Source: Lingula anatina | Lineage: Eukaryota; Brachiopoda; Lingulata; Lingulida; Lingulidae | Direction of reading: 5' to 3' | NCBI RefSeq assembly: GCF_001039355.2 | Contig: NW_019774536.1 | Span: forward strand, 461,089-525,088 | DNA: 64,000 bases | Shown: in pieces, positions 44,632 to 58,149 of the stretch | Layout of the letters: each line of letters opens with the position of its first letter | Numbering within the stretch: position 1 is the first letter of the stretch | Position numbers and translations under genes: made by a program | Notes under the pieces: model-generated | What the model was told of the DNA's origin: nothing | What the model saw: the letters and a program-made list of their open reading frames with translations, nothing else | The model's database searches: none

Positions 44632-47414
44632 CCCCCCCCCCCCCCCCCCCAATAAAATAAAATTAAATTAAATTTAAAAAAAGAAAAAAGAGAGAAATAG
44701 TTGATAACACAAACTTACAGATAACATGGCAAGCATGAAAAAGAAGTTTCTTTTTACTGACACTGACTTCCTCACTGCTAATTGGAAAAAAGATGAAAGG
44801 AAAAATAATTGAAATACATCATTAACAATGCATCAGTGATGGTTTTATTTTGAGTCATCCTGAATTAAAAAACATGTTTTATGCATCTCCAGATGTACTA
44901 GAGCCTGTGTTGTTTACAATAAGTGATTGCATCAGTGAAAATGCTGTTTGGATTTTTACTTTATTTCAAAATCTGATAGCAATGTAACAGTATATGTGCA
45001 CCATTATATTTTTTGTCAATGCAAATGAATAGAAGTAAAACAGTAAATAAATATTAGATAAAGAATAAATAAATAACTTGATGAATAAATAGATAATATA
45101 TGTGTATTATCATTTATAGATTTTCACTTAGAATTACCATTGATTATGTAGTTAACAGTGAAAAAATACCAGAAAACAGTCAGGGGTGACTAGCATATGT
45201 CTGTGTGTGAAGAGCTTGAAGAGATGGAGTAGTACGTTATTCACTGTATGCTGTCTGATAGATGTGGTACAGAAATATAAGAATACACATGGACTATCAA
45301 GAAGGTAGTTTATATTTACCTATGTCCTGTAATTGTAACCAGGGCACAGACAACAGCTATGTCAGACAGATAGATGGGCAGAAAACTGTGTTGTGAGTCA
45401 CATAACTGGGGATTTTTTTCTGCCAACAACTGTCTGTGTAACGAATCTGACCTACGACAGAAATTTTTCCCTTTTCCAAGAACTTTATTTTTAGCGTCTG
45501 AGTTTATGTGGATGCAGTCCTTGGTGTAGATTTGTATCAGGCTGTATTTGTGTCTATGCACGTATTTGTGCGTGTATGTGTGTATGCCTTTTTTCAAGGC
45601 ATGGCCATTGTGGGAATTTCCTTTCACACATCGTAACATGTTATTTCTCTCCTCAGAATTCTCCTCAGGTGGTACTTAACCTTGCCTATGCTTTTGTATA
45701 GGTTGCAACTAAGAGATGCCAGTTGGATCCAAGTAACAAATGGAAATCATCTCAGTGTTTTTGTTCCTTTGGACCTCAGACAATATAAAATGAGAAAAAA
45801 TTATTTAACAGTGAAAAAAATTCTTTTTCGAAAACAAGTATTTAATATGCTGGAGGCAGCATACCTTTTCCAAAGCATCCAATATTTCGCTCTTTAAATT
45901 CTTAGGCTCCAGGTAATTTCTTCTTTTTCCATAAGTTTGCCCTGATGGGGGTAAATTTGGGTAATCAAAAAAAGGACGAAACTGAAATAAGACATTTCCT
46001 GTCTTCCAGGTGATGAAGATTGTAGTTGCGGGTAAAAACAATTTTAACATGCTGATCTCAGATATATGTAATAATCAGCGAAAACACATGCGGCATGCTT
46101 TTAATCAGGCCAGGATGCCAGGAAATTTACAAAGTTACCTACCGTTACCAATAATCCTGGCATTCAGGGAAAAAATCCTAGGAATTAGTTAGTAATTTTT
46201 CATTGTCAGCTTTCCTGATGGATAGATTCAATTTTAAGAAAAGTGTTTATTTTTTTTTTTTGAAAAAAATGACACCTTGCCTTTAATTTGTACTTGAGCA
46301 AGTTCCACCTGGAATGAAACCAGACATAATACCAATTGCATTCTGACATTTTGGTTTTGATTCGATTTGTTTTTACCTTTATTGATCAGGTGGCATGGAA
46401 CGTGGATATTGGGCGCTTGGCAGGTTGCCACACAGTTTTAGCTTATAAAGTTGAAAGTTATGGGGCGCGACTTGTCTCGCTGCCATATTTCTGGCAGTGA
46501 AAGTGAGGCTGGTGCCAGAGACGTGCATTTCTAGGAAAACTAGGAATCTTTGAGAAGCTGAGTTTCTTTGATGAGGCTAATTGAAAGGAAGTTTTGCGTT
46601 ACCTACATTTACAAAGTAGATGATAGGGGAATTTTTGCTCATTGGGGTTGATAACTTTTAGCTCTGTCTGAGAAAGATATAGTTAATGGAAATTATATTA
46701 AAGCAATTTCTTTAGCAGTTTATCAAAATTAACCAAACATAAGAAATATAAATGGTGATGTATTGTTGTACACATTTTTTTCCAATTTGCAATGTGTGAC
46801 TTTGCTGCATATTGCTTACTCTAGTTTAGAAAAAACTAAATTAAAAACCCACAAAAAAACTGCATACTAGATGTTTTCATGTAATTTTGGAGTGTTAAAT
46901 AATTATAAGGATTATAACCACAAACATAAGTTGTTTGTCCTCGGTGATGCGCACCTAACATTAATTATTGTGATGAAAAATAAGAATATGTTCATTTTTG
47001 AAAATATGAGTGTCTGTCTGTCTGTGGTATTTCATTTTCAACCCAAAAGACCTTTGATTTATTTGTTATGAAAGGACGAGTGGGGGGGGGGGGGTGGGGG
47101 GGGCGTTTGTGGCCACACTGGTTTACAAACATTTCAGATTCTTATTCTCTCCACCACACTGCAATCTCTACAGCCAGTGGATAAAAATAGTCCAAGACGG
47201 CCACTTATTTATCAACACCAGGTCCTGGATCTTTGTGTGCCCTGTTATCTAAAAAGCTGGACATGATTACCTCCATTCCCCTCACACGACCCTGTGTTGT
47301 AAGTGAGAAAAACATGTTTTTATTTGGCTTTCCAAGTCAGAGATGAGTTTTATAAGAATGGCTTGGGCTGGATGCTCAGCTGGGCTGTGGTACGTAATCT
47401 ATTTAGTGGATTAG

Positions 47415-47622
47415 GGCTCTGTTCTCACAACTTTCGTTCTATCACCGCGGGGAGTCTCACTAGATTACTGTCAGATAATCCGCCTTAAGTGTCCGTCCCC
47501 GCCTACTACAAGCAGAAAGGGATAATTAACTTTCATGTCCGCCCGGCTGACAGCTATTTAGCGTGAACCCCCAGGGAGTTAGGTCGATCCAATGTAGGTC
47601 GATCTAATCTATGAGAATGGGG
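47415..47622. mobile_element. Palindromic MITE family P, copy c
   Basis: Shares GGGGAGTCTCACTAGATTAC, GACAGCTATTTAGCGTGAAC and CCCCCAGGGAGTTAGGTCGA with the other copies, and ends ATGAGAATGGGG. Confidence 0.75.
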
Positions 47623-49427
47623 TGTAGGTTAGGCAGGATGGTTTGTGTTAGAGAGGAGGGGCTAAGTTTGAGGATTTTTGAAGCCAGCGCTAGCCAAATG
47701 TAGATGTAAATATAAATGAATAATAAATAATGGTCAAAAATTTGTGATATAGGCAAATTTTTTTCTTGTGTGTGTGTGTGTGTGTGTAGGAGGGTCCTGT
47801 TGCAACTGTCACTTTTCAAGTAAACTACCATGTAGTATTCCATGCATGAGTCAGCAAACTTGAAAAAAAAAAATCTTTTCATAGGAAGCTGTTCTTTGAT
47901 GGTCTGTGAAATCATTATTTGAAGATATACAATCCTCTTGGGAAACATATTTCTGCCGTGTATGCTATAATTAATCAAACGTATGTTTTTGTTTAATATC
48001 TTGCTTCGCAGAGCAAAATGGCAACATTTATTATCAGTTTCAAGGAAGTCCTTTGGGCAGATCCGGAAAGCAAAATATTCATAAAAAAATGGATACCAAC
48101 TTATATTATCCCCATACATATTTTAATAGATATATGACATGCAGTATCAATGGCAAGATGCTGTAACACTCAAAATCCATGTTCATATGTTTCAGTTGGA
48201 GGTAACAGTCTGGATTAGTAATTTAAAAGGGGTTATTTGTGGGTTTAGATTTGGTTCAAAGAATGTGCATGGTTGTGGTAATGATAAGTGCATTGTTATG
48301 TTAGGCTTGATGGGTACTTGTGTATATCATTAAATGAAGAAGTAAAGGTCTGTGTGTTTAGTTACCTGCTTTTTCATAGCTGTTAGTTTAGAGACTAGCA
48401 TAATGAAGGGAAAATGAGATAGAAAAGAGAGAAGAAGAGAGGTCACAGGGATGGTGGTAGAAAGGGAGGGAGGAGATGTGTCAGAGAGAAGAAGGGAGAA
48501 GAGAATTAGGGTGCATGTGTATGTGTGTGTGTGTGTGTGTCTGCATCATGTCACTTGTGTTTAGTTGCTGATGGATATTAAAACCTCAATTCCCATGTAA
48601 TGATGTACAAATGAATGCCACTTTACATATATATATCTAACCATTGCATAATTTTACATATTTGACCTGGAATTGTTGGGAAAGAAGTGGACCTAATGGA
48701 ACATCACTAGAGATTTAATATGGTTGGGTGGAGTTGTTTTTGTTGGAACAAAATGCATCTTAAATACCAAGTGGTCCCAATGGGAAGGTGGAAGTCTGTT
48801 TTTGTGAAATTTCTATCTACAGGAAAATGACTTAGATTTGCTTGGCTGATTTTTCTTTCACTTCAAGTAGGCCCTCAGTTGTGTAAGAATAGTTATTTTT
48901 TTGAGTGACTAGCAGTATATTAACTGGACATCATTATCTTAACTCAGACTATTAAGTCATAATTTTATTAATTCAATTCATCTTACTGTGTTTTAAGTTT
49001 TTAGTTTGTAAAGTCTACAGAACATATTTTATGGATTTTAGACTTTAAATAAATATATTATTATTATTATTATTGTTATTATATTTGTCTTTAAAATTGA
49101 GTTTTCAGAGTGGGAAAATGAAATGAAATAAATAAATATTTGAACAAATAAAAAAGAAAAGCCATTAGTAAATTGAATATATTTAGCAAAGTGATCACCT
49201 TTTCAAGCCATTTTATTTTGAATCGTTCTTAGGGGAAATCATTTGCTGCTTGTTACACTAAAGACAAAAAGAAAAAAAGAAGGAGACAATATGGCCTTGT
49301 GTAAACTGGTTTAGGATAACGAGGCTTTTGTTAATTATCGTAAGATAAGAGGTGCGTAGGAGGGAAGAGATCTGCTTAGGATTGGGTAAATTTTCTCAGC
49401 TGATGCTCTATGCTCTATGCTCTATTT

Positions 49428-50761
49428 AAAGGCTATATCTTTGGAAGATGAGAAAGCAAGGATGGTAATTTTTTGTGTTATTATTTCCTGGTTATGTTGC
49501 AACGTAATAAAGAATGATATTCTGAACAACAGTAGTTTCATGAGATTTCTTTCTTGTGCTCACTTCTGAGAGGATGTTCTTGTCGGAAAATGTCAATATT
49601 TCACTAAAGGATTACTTGGGGAATCTTGATTCTATTACTGACTCATTGCTTTTTTTTTTCACTGCACGTGTAGTGCTGTAATCACTTCTGACGTAATCTC
49701 TGTAGGTAATTGTACAACAAGAGACGGAAAATTCTTTATTTTTTTTTCTTAATCAGTGCTGGATTAAGCAGCTTTGGCAAGGAAGTCTGCCAAATGTCGA
49801 TAATTGCGTGAGGACTCCATGCAAGCTACCCCTGGAATATACTTTTCAAGCAGAAGGAGCTTGAATACGTCTTAAGCAAATGTTTATGGGACAGACGTGA
49901 TGTGCCAAGTTTAGGATGTTAAATTATACTCACCATTTGTTACACATCGCTGGATTTTTACAGTAATATCTGGGTGAAGTGATCTCTCACATATATTGGT
50001 GCAACTCTACCAGAGGATATTGGCCCAGAAAGTGCTTAAAGAGCTAATAAAAGTTATTTATTGCTCATGATCATTTCTAGACTATATGGTNAAAGGCTAT
50101 ATCTTTGGAAGATGAGAAAGCAAGGATGGTAAATTTTTGTGTTATTATTTCCTGGTTTATGTTGCAACGTAATAAAGAATGATATTCTGAACAACAGTAG
50201 TTTCGTGAGATTTCTTTCTTGTGCTCACTTCTGAGAGGATGTTCTTGTTGGAAAATGTCAATATTTCACTAAAGGATTACTTGGGGAATCTTGATTCTAT
50301 TACTGACTCATTGCTTTTTTTTTCACTGCACGTGTAGTGCTGTAATCACTTCTGACGTAATCTCTGTAGGTAATTGTACAACAAGAGACGGAAAATTCTT
50401 CTATTTTTTTTTTTTTTTTTTTAATCAGTGCTGGATTAAGCAGCTTTGGCAAGGAAGTCTGCCAAATGTCGATAATTGCGTGAGGACTCCACGCAAGCTA
50501 CCCCTGGAATATACTTTTCAAGCAGAAGGAGCTCAAATACGTCTTAAGCAAATGTTTATGGGACAGACGTGATGTGCCAAGTTTAAGAAGTTAAATTATA
50601 CTTACCATTTGTTACACATCGCTGGATTTTTACAGTGTTATCTTGCGAATTCATCTCTCACATATATTGGTGCAACTCTACCAGAGGATATTGGCCCAGA
50701 AAGTGCTTAAAGACCTAATAAAAGTTATTTATTGCTCATGATCATTTCTGGACTATATGGT
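49428..50761. repeat. Tandem duplication joined by a single N
   Basis: 49428-50090 and 50092-50761 are near-identical from AAAGGCTATATCTTTGGAAG to GACTATATGGT. They differ by scattered substitutions and T-run length and meet exactly at an N (50091). It looks like two alleles placed side by side by the assembler. Confidence 0.85.
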
Positions 50762-51796
50762 GCTAGGACTGTAATTGTCATATATAGGAATACTTTATCT
50801 GGCTTAGAGTACATTTGTACTTAATGGAGAGGAGTTTTGGTCCTTGCATTGCTCAGATATGAGATTTTTCCGACCATCGGCAGATTCCAGACTTTTAGGG
50901 AGCCAAAAATATCATATGTTGGGATCGGTGCAAAGGGACCCGTGGAACTCGCGCCATATTTTCAGACTTTTTCACTAATTTGGAGTCTCATCCCTGCCCA
51001 TTGAAGGTTCATAAGAAAGTCTTGAAAGATAACAATTTTAGGTGAAGGTGTTTGGACTTGGAAGAACTCAAGCACTTGTTTTATTAGATAATACATATTA
51101 ACCATGTAAAGGAGCTGAAGCACTTCCTCTTACTGAACATCACAGCCAAAAGATATTCAGAATGGAAAGAAACTGTCACATTTTGACTTGAGTTTTCTTG
51201 TAATCTGAGGATCCCTGAACTGGTTGATTGAATCTTGCCGTCTGTTTGCTGATCTTTGAAGAAAATATCAGTTTTCGTATCTAGAGTTGCTCATGAATTA
51301 AGTCAACTTCAGCAAGGATGAATTCCCCCTGGTGGCTGCTTACTGAGACTTCTTCTCAATATCATTATAGACAGGGATCCGTCCTACACCTGGTTACCCT
51401 TCCCACTTACCAGAGCAGGAACTAATAATAGCTAAAGCTAAAAACTACATTAGGACATATATATAGTGCCTTTGAAAAAACGGCTAACAGGGAAGTGTGC
51501 CTTGTCATACAAATAGACAGATTTTGGTGGGTAGATGTTGCAGCATAGGAAGGATAACATGATATAGGGTGACAAGAGATTGAACAGAGAGTGGATCCAA
51601 AGCCAAACATAAAGTACATGTTTAAGACCCAGGGCTGGTGGTCTGACGTTAGGTGCCGTACAGGTAGTCGGTGCATCAGAGTTGAGTTCTCCATCTTGTC
51701 TGACAGGAAGAACAGGAGAACAGGCGGAGAAGGTGAGGACTTGTATGAGTATAAATTTTCAGGCAGCCAGCTCACGGCAGGGTGTGAACATTAGTG

Positions 51797-51844
<48 letters not shown>

Positions 51845-52701
51845 GAGGGGGGAGAGTTGTACTGTGACTGAGATACCTCACTTCAAGGTAGCCAATATTT
51901 TTTTCTAGATTTCTTATTCAGAGTAGTGGAATTGAATTACAGCAGAAAAGGGAGGGAGAGATTTGGTAAAAATAATGATGAATAAGTAAAATGTAATGAA
52001 GAGGAATCTTAATATGCACTGGACTAAAGCTGTTTCAATTTGGAAGTAAAGAATAGTTTACAGACTATCATTCTTATACTAAAAAAAAAAAAAGAATTTG
52101 TGCAAATTAACAGATTTGATAACCAAAAAAGAAAAAAAAGATAAACAAATGATGATGATAATTTATGCTATTTGCAATCAAACTGTCTATCACCGTGTAT
52201 AACCCTAATGTATTTTCCTACCACAGAGCGTGACTGGCAACGTAAGCAGTAAGGGAAGAGAAATAAATATAACCATTGACTGGTGAATAGCAGCGAGACT
52301 AAGATTAGCACAGGAGAATAACAAGACTGATCTATCGAGGTAACAAGGCCTGTGGCCTGTAGGTAACTGGTCTCTCGCTGGCAGAAGCAAGAGTACCTCA
52401 TGTGTAGAAGTAACCTGTGCACGAGATAGCCCGTAGTGAACATGCAGGGAGAACCGTAGCTGTATCAGTGGTATGAACTCTTTTATGGCTGGTTGATAGG
52501 TGAAAGACAGGACTTAAAGCTGTTATAGACAGAACTTGAAGACACTAGAAGGAACTACAGGTGGACAGGAAAGTCATGGAGGGGTAGCCAATATCTCTTT
52601 TAGGAAACTTTATGTTGAATATTTATATGTAGCATATAAGTTTGTCTGGAGTTCAGATTGGCTATCATCTCTGCCCAGTTTGTGCTTCAGTGCACTATCT
52701 G

Positions 52702-53010
52702 GTTTACTCAGGGCAAGATTCCAGGGAGGAAAATATTGATTTCCAAGATTCGGCAGTTCCCCCTCTAAATCAAAAGAGCGCTTCGCACATGCATCAGTTT
52801 TAAGCCAATGACACACTTCATTTCATTGTTCATACGTGTTGTTATCTCTGTTTGATTTGCCTTTGAGTGCAGCGACTGAGGAATCGAGGACAAATTTCAG
52901 GGGAGACAAAATATTGATTCCGGGATTGGGCAATGCCCTGCTGAAAATAGATCATTTCACACGTGCATCAATATCGAGCCAATGATATCATGTACCATGT
53001 TGTCTGATCA
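52702..53010. repeat. Imperfect direct repeat of about 120 bp
   Basis: 52707-52830 and 52887-53010 share in order GGGAG.CAAAATATTGATT, GATT.GGCA, CAC.TGCATCA and GAGCCAATGA/AAGCCAATGA. Each contains a CCAAT. The pair sits about 1 kb upstream of alternative exon 3. Confidence 0.55.
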
Positions 53011-53935
53011 AGCCGTAATCATAATAACACAAAGCACTTCAAACCAAACCGAACTGGTTATCAGCAGAGCAGATCTCTGGTAATAAGGAGTTGTGGATCT
53101 AGTTCATTAGATCATCCAAAACACTGGGAGGTGTCTGTATATTGAGTGGAAGCTTAGTGTATCAGCCCATTGACTAACAGTAGGAGGTTCGAGCTTATTG
53201 GGTATGGTTGCCAAATTGAATGAAACGAGCCCAGACACTAACGTATTGACTTTATGATGAGACCGGGCAAAGCTGGAAACTGCACCCAAACTTGGCAGGA
53301 ACATTTTTGGAAAAGGATTGCAAGTGAAGTTGGAAGTTTAAAAGCACTGGTTATACAATGAACGCCAATATTTTGACTCAATGAAGCAAAGATTTGAACA
53401 CCTGTTTTGGCAGACTCTAAAATGAAAGTTTGTTAAGTTTTGTTTTAGGAATGGTTCTATTGAACTTGTTACGCAAATGCTCTTAAACTTAGGGAAGCTT
53501 TTTTTAAAAAAGGAACCGATTGCTGGGTCTGTAACCCTACACCACAGCTGATTAGTCTATGACAATCTGGAAACCATTGCTTCCAGCCAAAGGAAACGAG
53601 TTCCAATGGAAGGTTTTATAAACATTATTAAAGAAAACCACATAATTACGTTTGTTTGAAAGCAAGAAACTGGCTTGTTGGCAGCTTTTGAGTGCAAGTG
53701 CACAGGGACTCAAACTGGGAAGTACTTAGTTCCTCGACTTCACTTTTTCAAGAAGCAGTTTGGAAAGAAAGCACCCAGTTGCTGACCGTTGACCATTTCA
53801 CATTTTGAAGAAGAGGCCAGAAAAGAGCATCTGTCCAACGGAAACTTGGCTTTCTTTTGCTAATTTTGCATTAATGAGAAGCACTTCAGAAAAAGGAAGT
53901 CTGCCCATTCAAGATCAGATTATCGCCGCTGTGTT

Positions 53936-54126
53936 ATGTCCATTACTATGGCCTCATTTGCATTTGATGATTCGTTGACGGTAACGCAAACCCGCCAGTC
54001 TTCGATACAGGGGCGCTCGCTATCCGTCCCTTCCACCCCGACCCTCAACAAGGGACTTGCCAAATATGGAGAGTGCCAAGAGGACATCTTGTTTGCCGCG
54101 TACTTGATGATAAAGTCTCTTGTATG
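53936..54126 (+). CDS. bun (TSC22D): TSC22 alternative first exon 3 (candidate)
   Basis: From ATG 53936 the frame is open for 63 codons plus TG to donor TATG|gtaaga, again phase 2. A second in-frame ATG at 53948 has the better context (actATGG). The peptide is Ser/Thr-rich (MASFAFDDSLTVTQTRQSS, RSLSVPSTPTLNKG), then KYGECQEDILFAAYLMIKSL. The frame stays open upstream to a TAA at 53861, and an AG at 53889 could serve as a phase-2 acceptor, so it might be a 237-bp symmetric internal exon. No known family is recognised beyond the expected link to the TSC box. Confidence 0.55.
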
Positions 54127-54623
54127 GTAAGATTGTGTCCTGTTATTATGTAGTGAGAGTAAATCAGCAGATTTCTTTAAATTGGTGTGTTTGGAAAATA
54201 TGTATGCTTGTTCTTGTGCTGGTATTTGCTTTCAAACTATATATGCTCTTACTTTCTGAAGATGACAATATAATTTATGCTGCTTTCTTTATTAATATTA
54301 AGACACCAGAATTGTTCGCATGCAATTTCTGTGAAATGTTGATGCGGAAAAATTGAATATGTACATTGTGACATTGCACAATTAGTCCATAAGTGATAGG
54401 TGTTGCTCTTTGTTTCATAAAGTATAGATAAGACACTATGTTATTTACACTGAATACAAATGAGGTATTCTTTAAATATATGACCCTCTGATACAACATG
54501 GGGAAGAACAGAGAATCATGTGACTTGACTTCCCTTGGTTTATGCAGATGTGTTTGTGAATGTAAATATTTATAAAATTATATTGAGATATGTTGGCAAG
54601 ATGAAGCGAGAGAACTTGACAGA

Positions 54624-54624
<1 letters not shown>

Positions 54625-54711
<87 letters not shown>

Positions 54712-54718
54712 AAGAGAG
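54625..54718. repeat. (TG)n(GA)n compound microsatellite
   Basis: About 35 TG units with one TA interruption, followed by GA units. Confidence 0.95.
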
Positions 54719-55436
54719 ATCTTGAAAGCATAAGGTGTGACTTCATTTCTAGCAATTAAAATTCAGCATACCACCTCCTGGCTAATTATAGAAAGGTTCC
54801 AGTCCTTTAACTGTGGCAGGAAGACATTAGTTTTTTTATCAATGGCTCTAGTGTTCAGTACAGTGTAAATTGACATAGGCGTCCTTTAACTGGGTGTTCT
54901 CGACTATGAAATCAAATCTAAGCCAATTCATCACATGGGCCTTGCAGTATACTAATCTATTGTCTTTCGTTCTTGCTACAAAATCAATAATTTTCTGGGC
55001 TGTCTACAAGATGTGTAGGTAAATGGATCTAAATAAAGCACATATGCCTGCAGCTTTTTATGTTTACGATTTTTTCTTTGGATAAATATTTTTCTTTGCG
55101 AAAAAAATTTTTTTCTCTGTTGATAACATTATGAGTGTTTTATTTTAGGTGTACAAGGTATGCAGTGCTGTGGATAAACATGTTTTTAAGTAAAGTAAAT
55201 GTATTAGATAATCCTGTGGTCAGCGTGGTCTCTTTTAGAGTGATCAGCATGGTGCTGTTTTCCCCCTTTTATTTTGGGTGCCAAAGAAGTTCACAGTTCA
55301 TAAGTTTTCTTAAGCATTTTGTTTTTATTTTCTTTTATTTTTGTAATGGTTCACCCAGATTCTCTATGGCTGTTCAGAAAATCTGGTCCTGACTTAATAA
55401 ATATCCTACCTGTGCCGACACACTTTCCTGAATGTT

Positions 55437-55589
55437 CTGGGCTCTGTAACTTGAAAGCATCGCATATGGCGAATAGCGATATCACATAGAGGCTACAACG
55501 TATTATATGGGGCGAGTATGGGCCAGTTATGGAATCGAGACGATTGCGCTCGGTTGCAATGTACGAAACTTTCGAGTTACGGGGCCCTG
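55437..55589. mobile_element. MITE with CTGGGCTCTGTAACT ends
   Basis: The left end CTGGGCTCTGTAACTTGAAA and right end TTTCGAGTTACGGGGCCCTG are imperfect inverted repeats of about 21 bp around a CpG-rich core. No target duplication is clear. Confidence 0.65.
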
Positions 55590-57660
55590 GTCATTTTCAT
55601 TGGCCTTAAAGTACATTTGCCCTAATCAGCAGGTGCTTTTTTGTGTGGTCAATGATGTTGTTAATGTGGTCAGTAACTTGTGACCTGTGGTTAAAAATGT
55701 ACCAAGATAGAAAAGGGTGCTGCTATGTCGGATGTTGGGCTAACTCAGTAATTAAAAAAAAAAAAAATGGGGAAACTTTCTGAAAAAAAAGTGGACCTGT
55801 GTACTTCCTTAGTTGACCCATCTTGAGAAATGGCATAAAACCAATTTTATTGAGAATGGGCCTTTTACAGCCAAAGGGAAGGGCAGTTCTTTTTTACCCC
55901 CACCTACCCCCCCAACCTGACTATGGGTCTCATGCCATAAACCTCCCCCTCCCCGCCTAAGTCTACTCACTTATGATATCTGCTTCCCCCCCTCCCCCTC
56001 CCCCCTCTCCACCCTCTCCACCCACCTTGGACAATGCCCAGTGGGAAGATTTTTGGTGCGTGTGTGGAAATATTGCAATTGATTATAAGTAAGTCTCTGG
56101 AGAGAAGTTGAGGTGAAGTCAGAGGATGTAAAACATGGCTGTGAAATTAACTGCACTATTAAACCAGGTGGTTTGTGTCATGTAGGCCATATGGTGGCAT
56201 GTGTTGTGGGGAGAGAGAGAGAGAGAAAGAGAGAGAGAAGAAGAAGAAGAAGGAATAGAAGAAGAAGAGAGAGAGAGGGAGGAAAAAAGGATAAAGGGAG
56301 GGAGAGAGAGGGATATATAAGAGAGATTCCTTAAGTGGGATTTCTCAAAAATTGAACAATCTGTATTGATTTGTGAAGACTTTTTTAATGGATCCAGTGA
56401 TAACAATCCCTGTCCTTACAGTTTTATTTCAATTTTGACCACCATGAAATATTAGCTTTTAATTCATCAGTTTAACATTCATTTTTCTCAATTTGGCAAA
56501 GGTCAACTCTAAAGCAAGTATGAGCTCAGATAAATCTTGAATTTAGCATCGATTTCACTATGAGCTTTGATCATTGCAGAATTGAAAGTTGGCTGTCAAG
56601 GTTTTCATTATGTTCAGTTAGCCATACTTACTTTTTTTCCTCACCTTGAGGTGTGTTGAAAGGGAAGCAAGGTCGTGGCATCTGTATCTGTTATAGACAT
56701 AGCTTTTTAAAAGGCCACTGCGAGAGGGACGTAATGCTGATTACCTAGATGATATTTAGGAAGTAGCCGAAACATTTTTTAAAAAACCTGTGATGTCCAA
56801 ACCCAGGGTTACTTCTCGGTAAGATTGTTTTTGGTTGGTTGGTTTGTGTATTTGTTTATTGGTTAATTAAGTAGTTACTTTTTCCATTCGTTCAACTTTA
56901 ATTTTTTTCTTATGCACACTATTAAATCAATGATTGGTTTATTCAGAGTCAATTCTGTTATAATTTCAAGGGCTGTAGATTTTCACAAATGAACTTTCTC
57001 CAAAGAAAATTGGTCTAAACTTTTCTGAAACATAAGCTATATCTTACTTGTTATAAAACAGACACAATATTCCATTTGATAAGGCTTATACCATTTTTTT
57101 CTTTGATCAAAGTTGACTGAAATTTTGGTTTTAAAGTTTAAAGCAGTTTTAGGCCGACATTCTCATGCTCATAGCCAGCAATTTCAAGGGGGGGGGGAGG
57201 CTTTTTCTAAAAATGTAGACCTTTTACCATATAACTTTTATGTACCAAGTTCAAATTTTGTCCAAAGTGGACCTTTTCCTGGCATAAAGGACAGTTCCTT
57301 CCACCACTACCTACCCCCCCCCCCCATTCCCCATAACCTTTACACTGGCCCCATGTTGAATTACACCTGGTGATCCTGCAATTCACTTTCCTGGGTTACA
57401 CCTGGATGCTCTTTACCAAGACAACAAGTATGATCTCTGTGTCATATACAACATAACTAGAGAATCATTTTTGTCCCGAATTACAGCACAGTGATTTGTT
57501 CGGAATGCCTTTGGTTTTTATTGCTGATTAGTTTTGTAACCACCTTTGTACTAGATGTATCTTAGGGTGTGTTCACAGTGAATCTATATTGGTATTGAGT
57601 AGAATGTGGAAAATATTGTGTTTATATAAGTATGTTGGAAAAACGAGGTGGTGTGTTACA

Positions 57661-57868
57661 CCCCATTTCCAGAGATTAGATCGACCTACTTTAGATCGAC
57701 CTAACTCCCTGGGGGTTCACGCTAAATAGCTGTCAGCCGGGCGGACACGAAAGTTAATTACCCCCTTACAGATTTTAGTAGGTGGGACGGACATGTAAGT
57801 CGAATTATCTGAAAGTAATCTAGTGAGACTTCCCGCGGGGATAGATCGATCTAAAATCCATGGGAACC
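57661..57868. mobile_element. Palindromic MITE family P, copy d
   Basis: CCCCATTTCCAGAGATTAGA to TAAAATCCATGGGAACC, with CTCCCTGGGGGTTCACGC, GTTAATTACCCCCTTACAG and CTAGTGAGACTTCCCGCGGG. It is in the reverse order relative to copies b and c. Confidence 0.8.
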
Positions 57869-57873
57869 TTAGA

Positions 57874-58149
57874 CTGCTTTCCTATAACCTTATCGTAATA
57901 GCAATATTGATCTATCTCAGCGGGGATTCTTGCACAGTCAGTGAAATCAGCTTAATTGTCTGGCACGCCCCCCTTGCAAAGTGACATGGACAACATGGAC
58001 CACAGAGTTTTCCCAACTTTACCCAAGTGCTTTAAGTAACAATGTGGCGTGCCAGACATTTAAGCCGCTTAAAATGAATGCAATTTAGTGAGAATCCAGA
58101 GGAGTTAGTTTGAACCAGCTAGTAAGATAGGATTATGGGAATGGGGGCA
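57874..58149. mobile_element. Palindromic MITE, divergent copy e
   Basis: Starts TTTCCTATAACCTTATCG and ends GATAGGATTATGGGAATGGG. It shares the GATCTATC, GGGATTCTTGCAC and ATTTAGTGAGAATCC layout, with its own middle part (TGTCTGGCACGCC and GGCGTGCCAGACA arms). It lies five bases from copy d. Confidence 0.65.

Larger units (their letters stand above)
43367..53935 (+). other. TSC22 intron, second part
   Basis: No exon with the required phase was found. Contains CT/CA repeats (43571-43627), the assembly gap, MITE copy c, an assembly-type duplication, a poly-T run at 51810-51843 and a duplicated unit at 52702-53010. Confidence 0.55.

Noticed and set aside
47268-47303. ATG frame ending at a GTAAGT donor in the TSC22 intron
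   Set aside because: It ends in phase 0, which does not match the other first exons.
56789-56814. Eight-codon ATG-to-donor frame in phase 2 inside the TSC22 intron
   Set aside because: Too short; phase agreement alone has a one-in-three chance.
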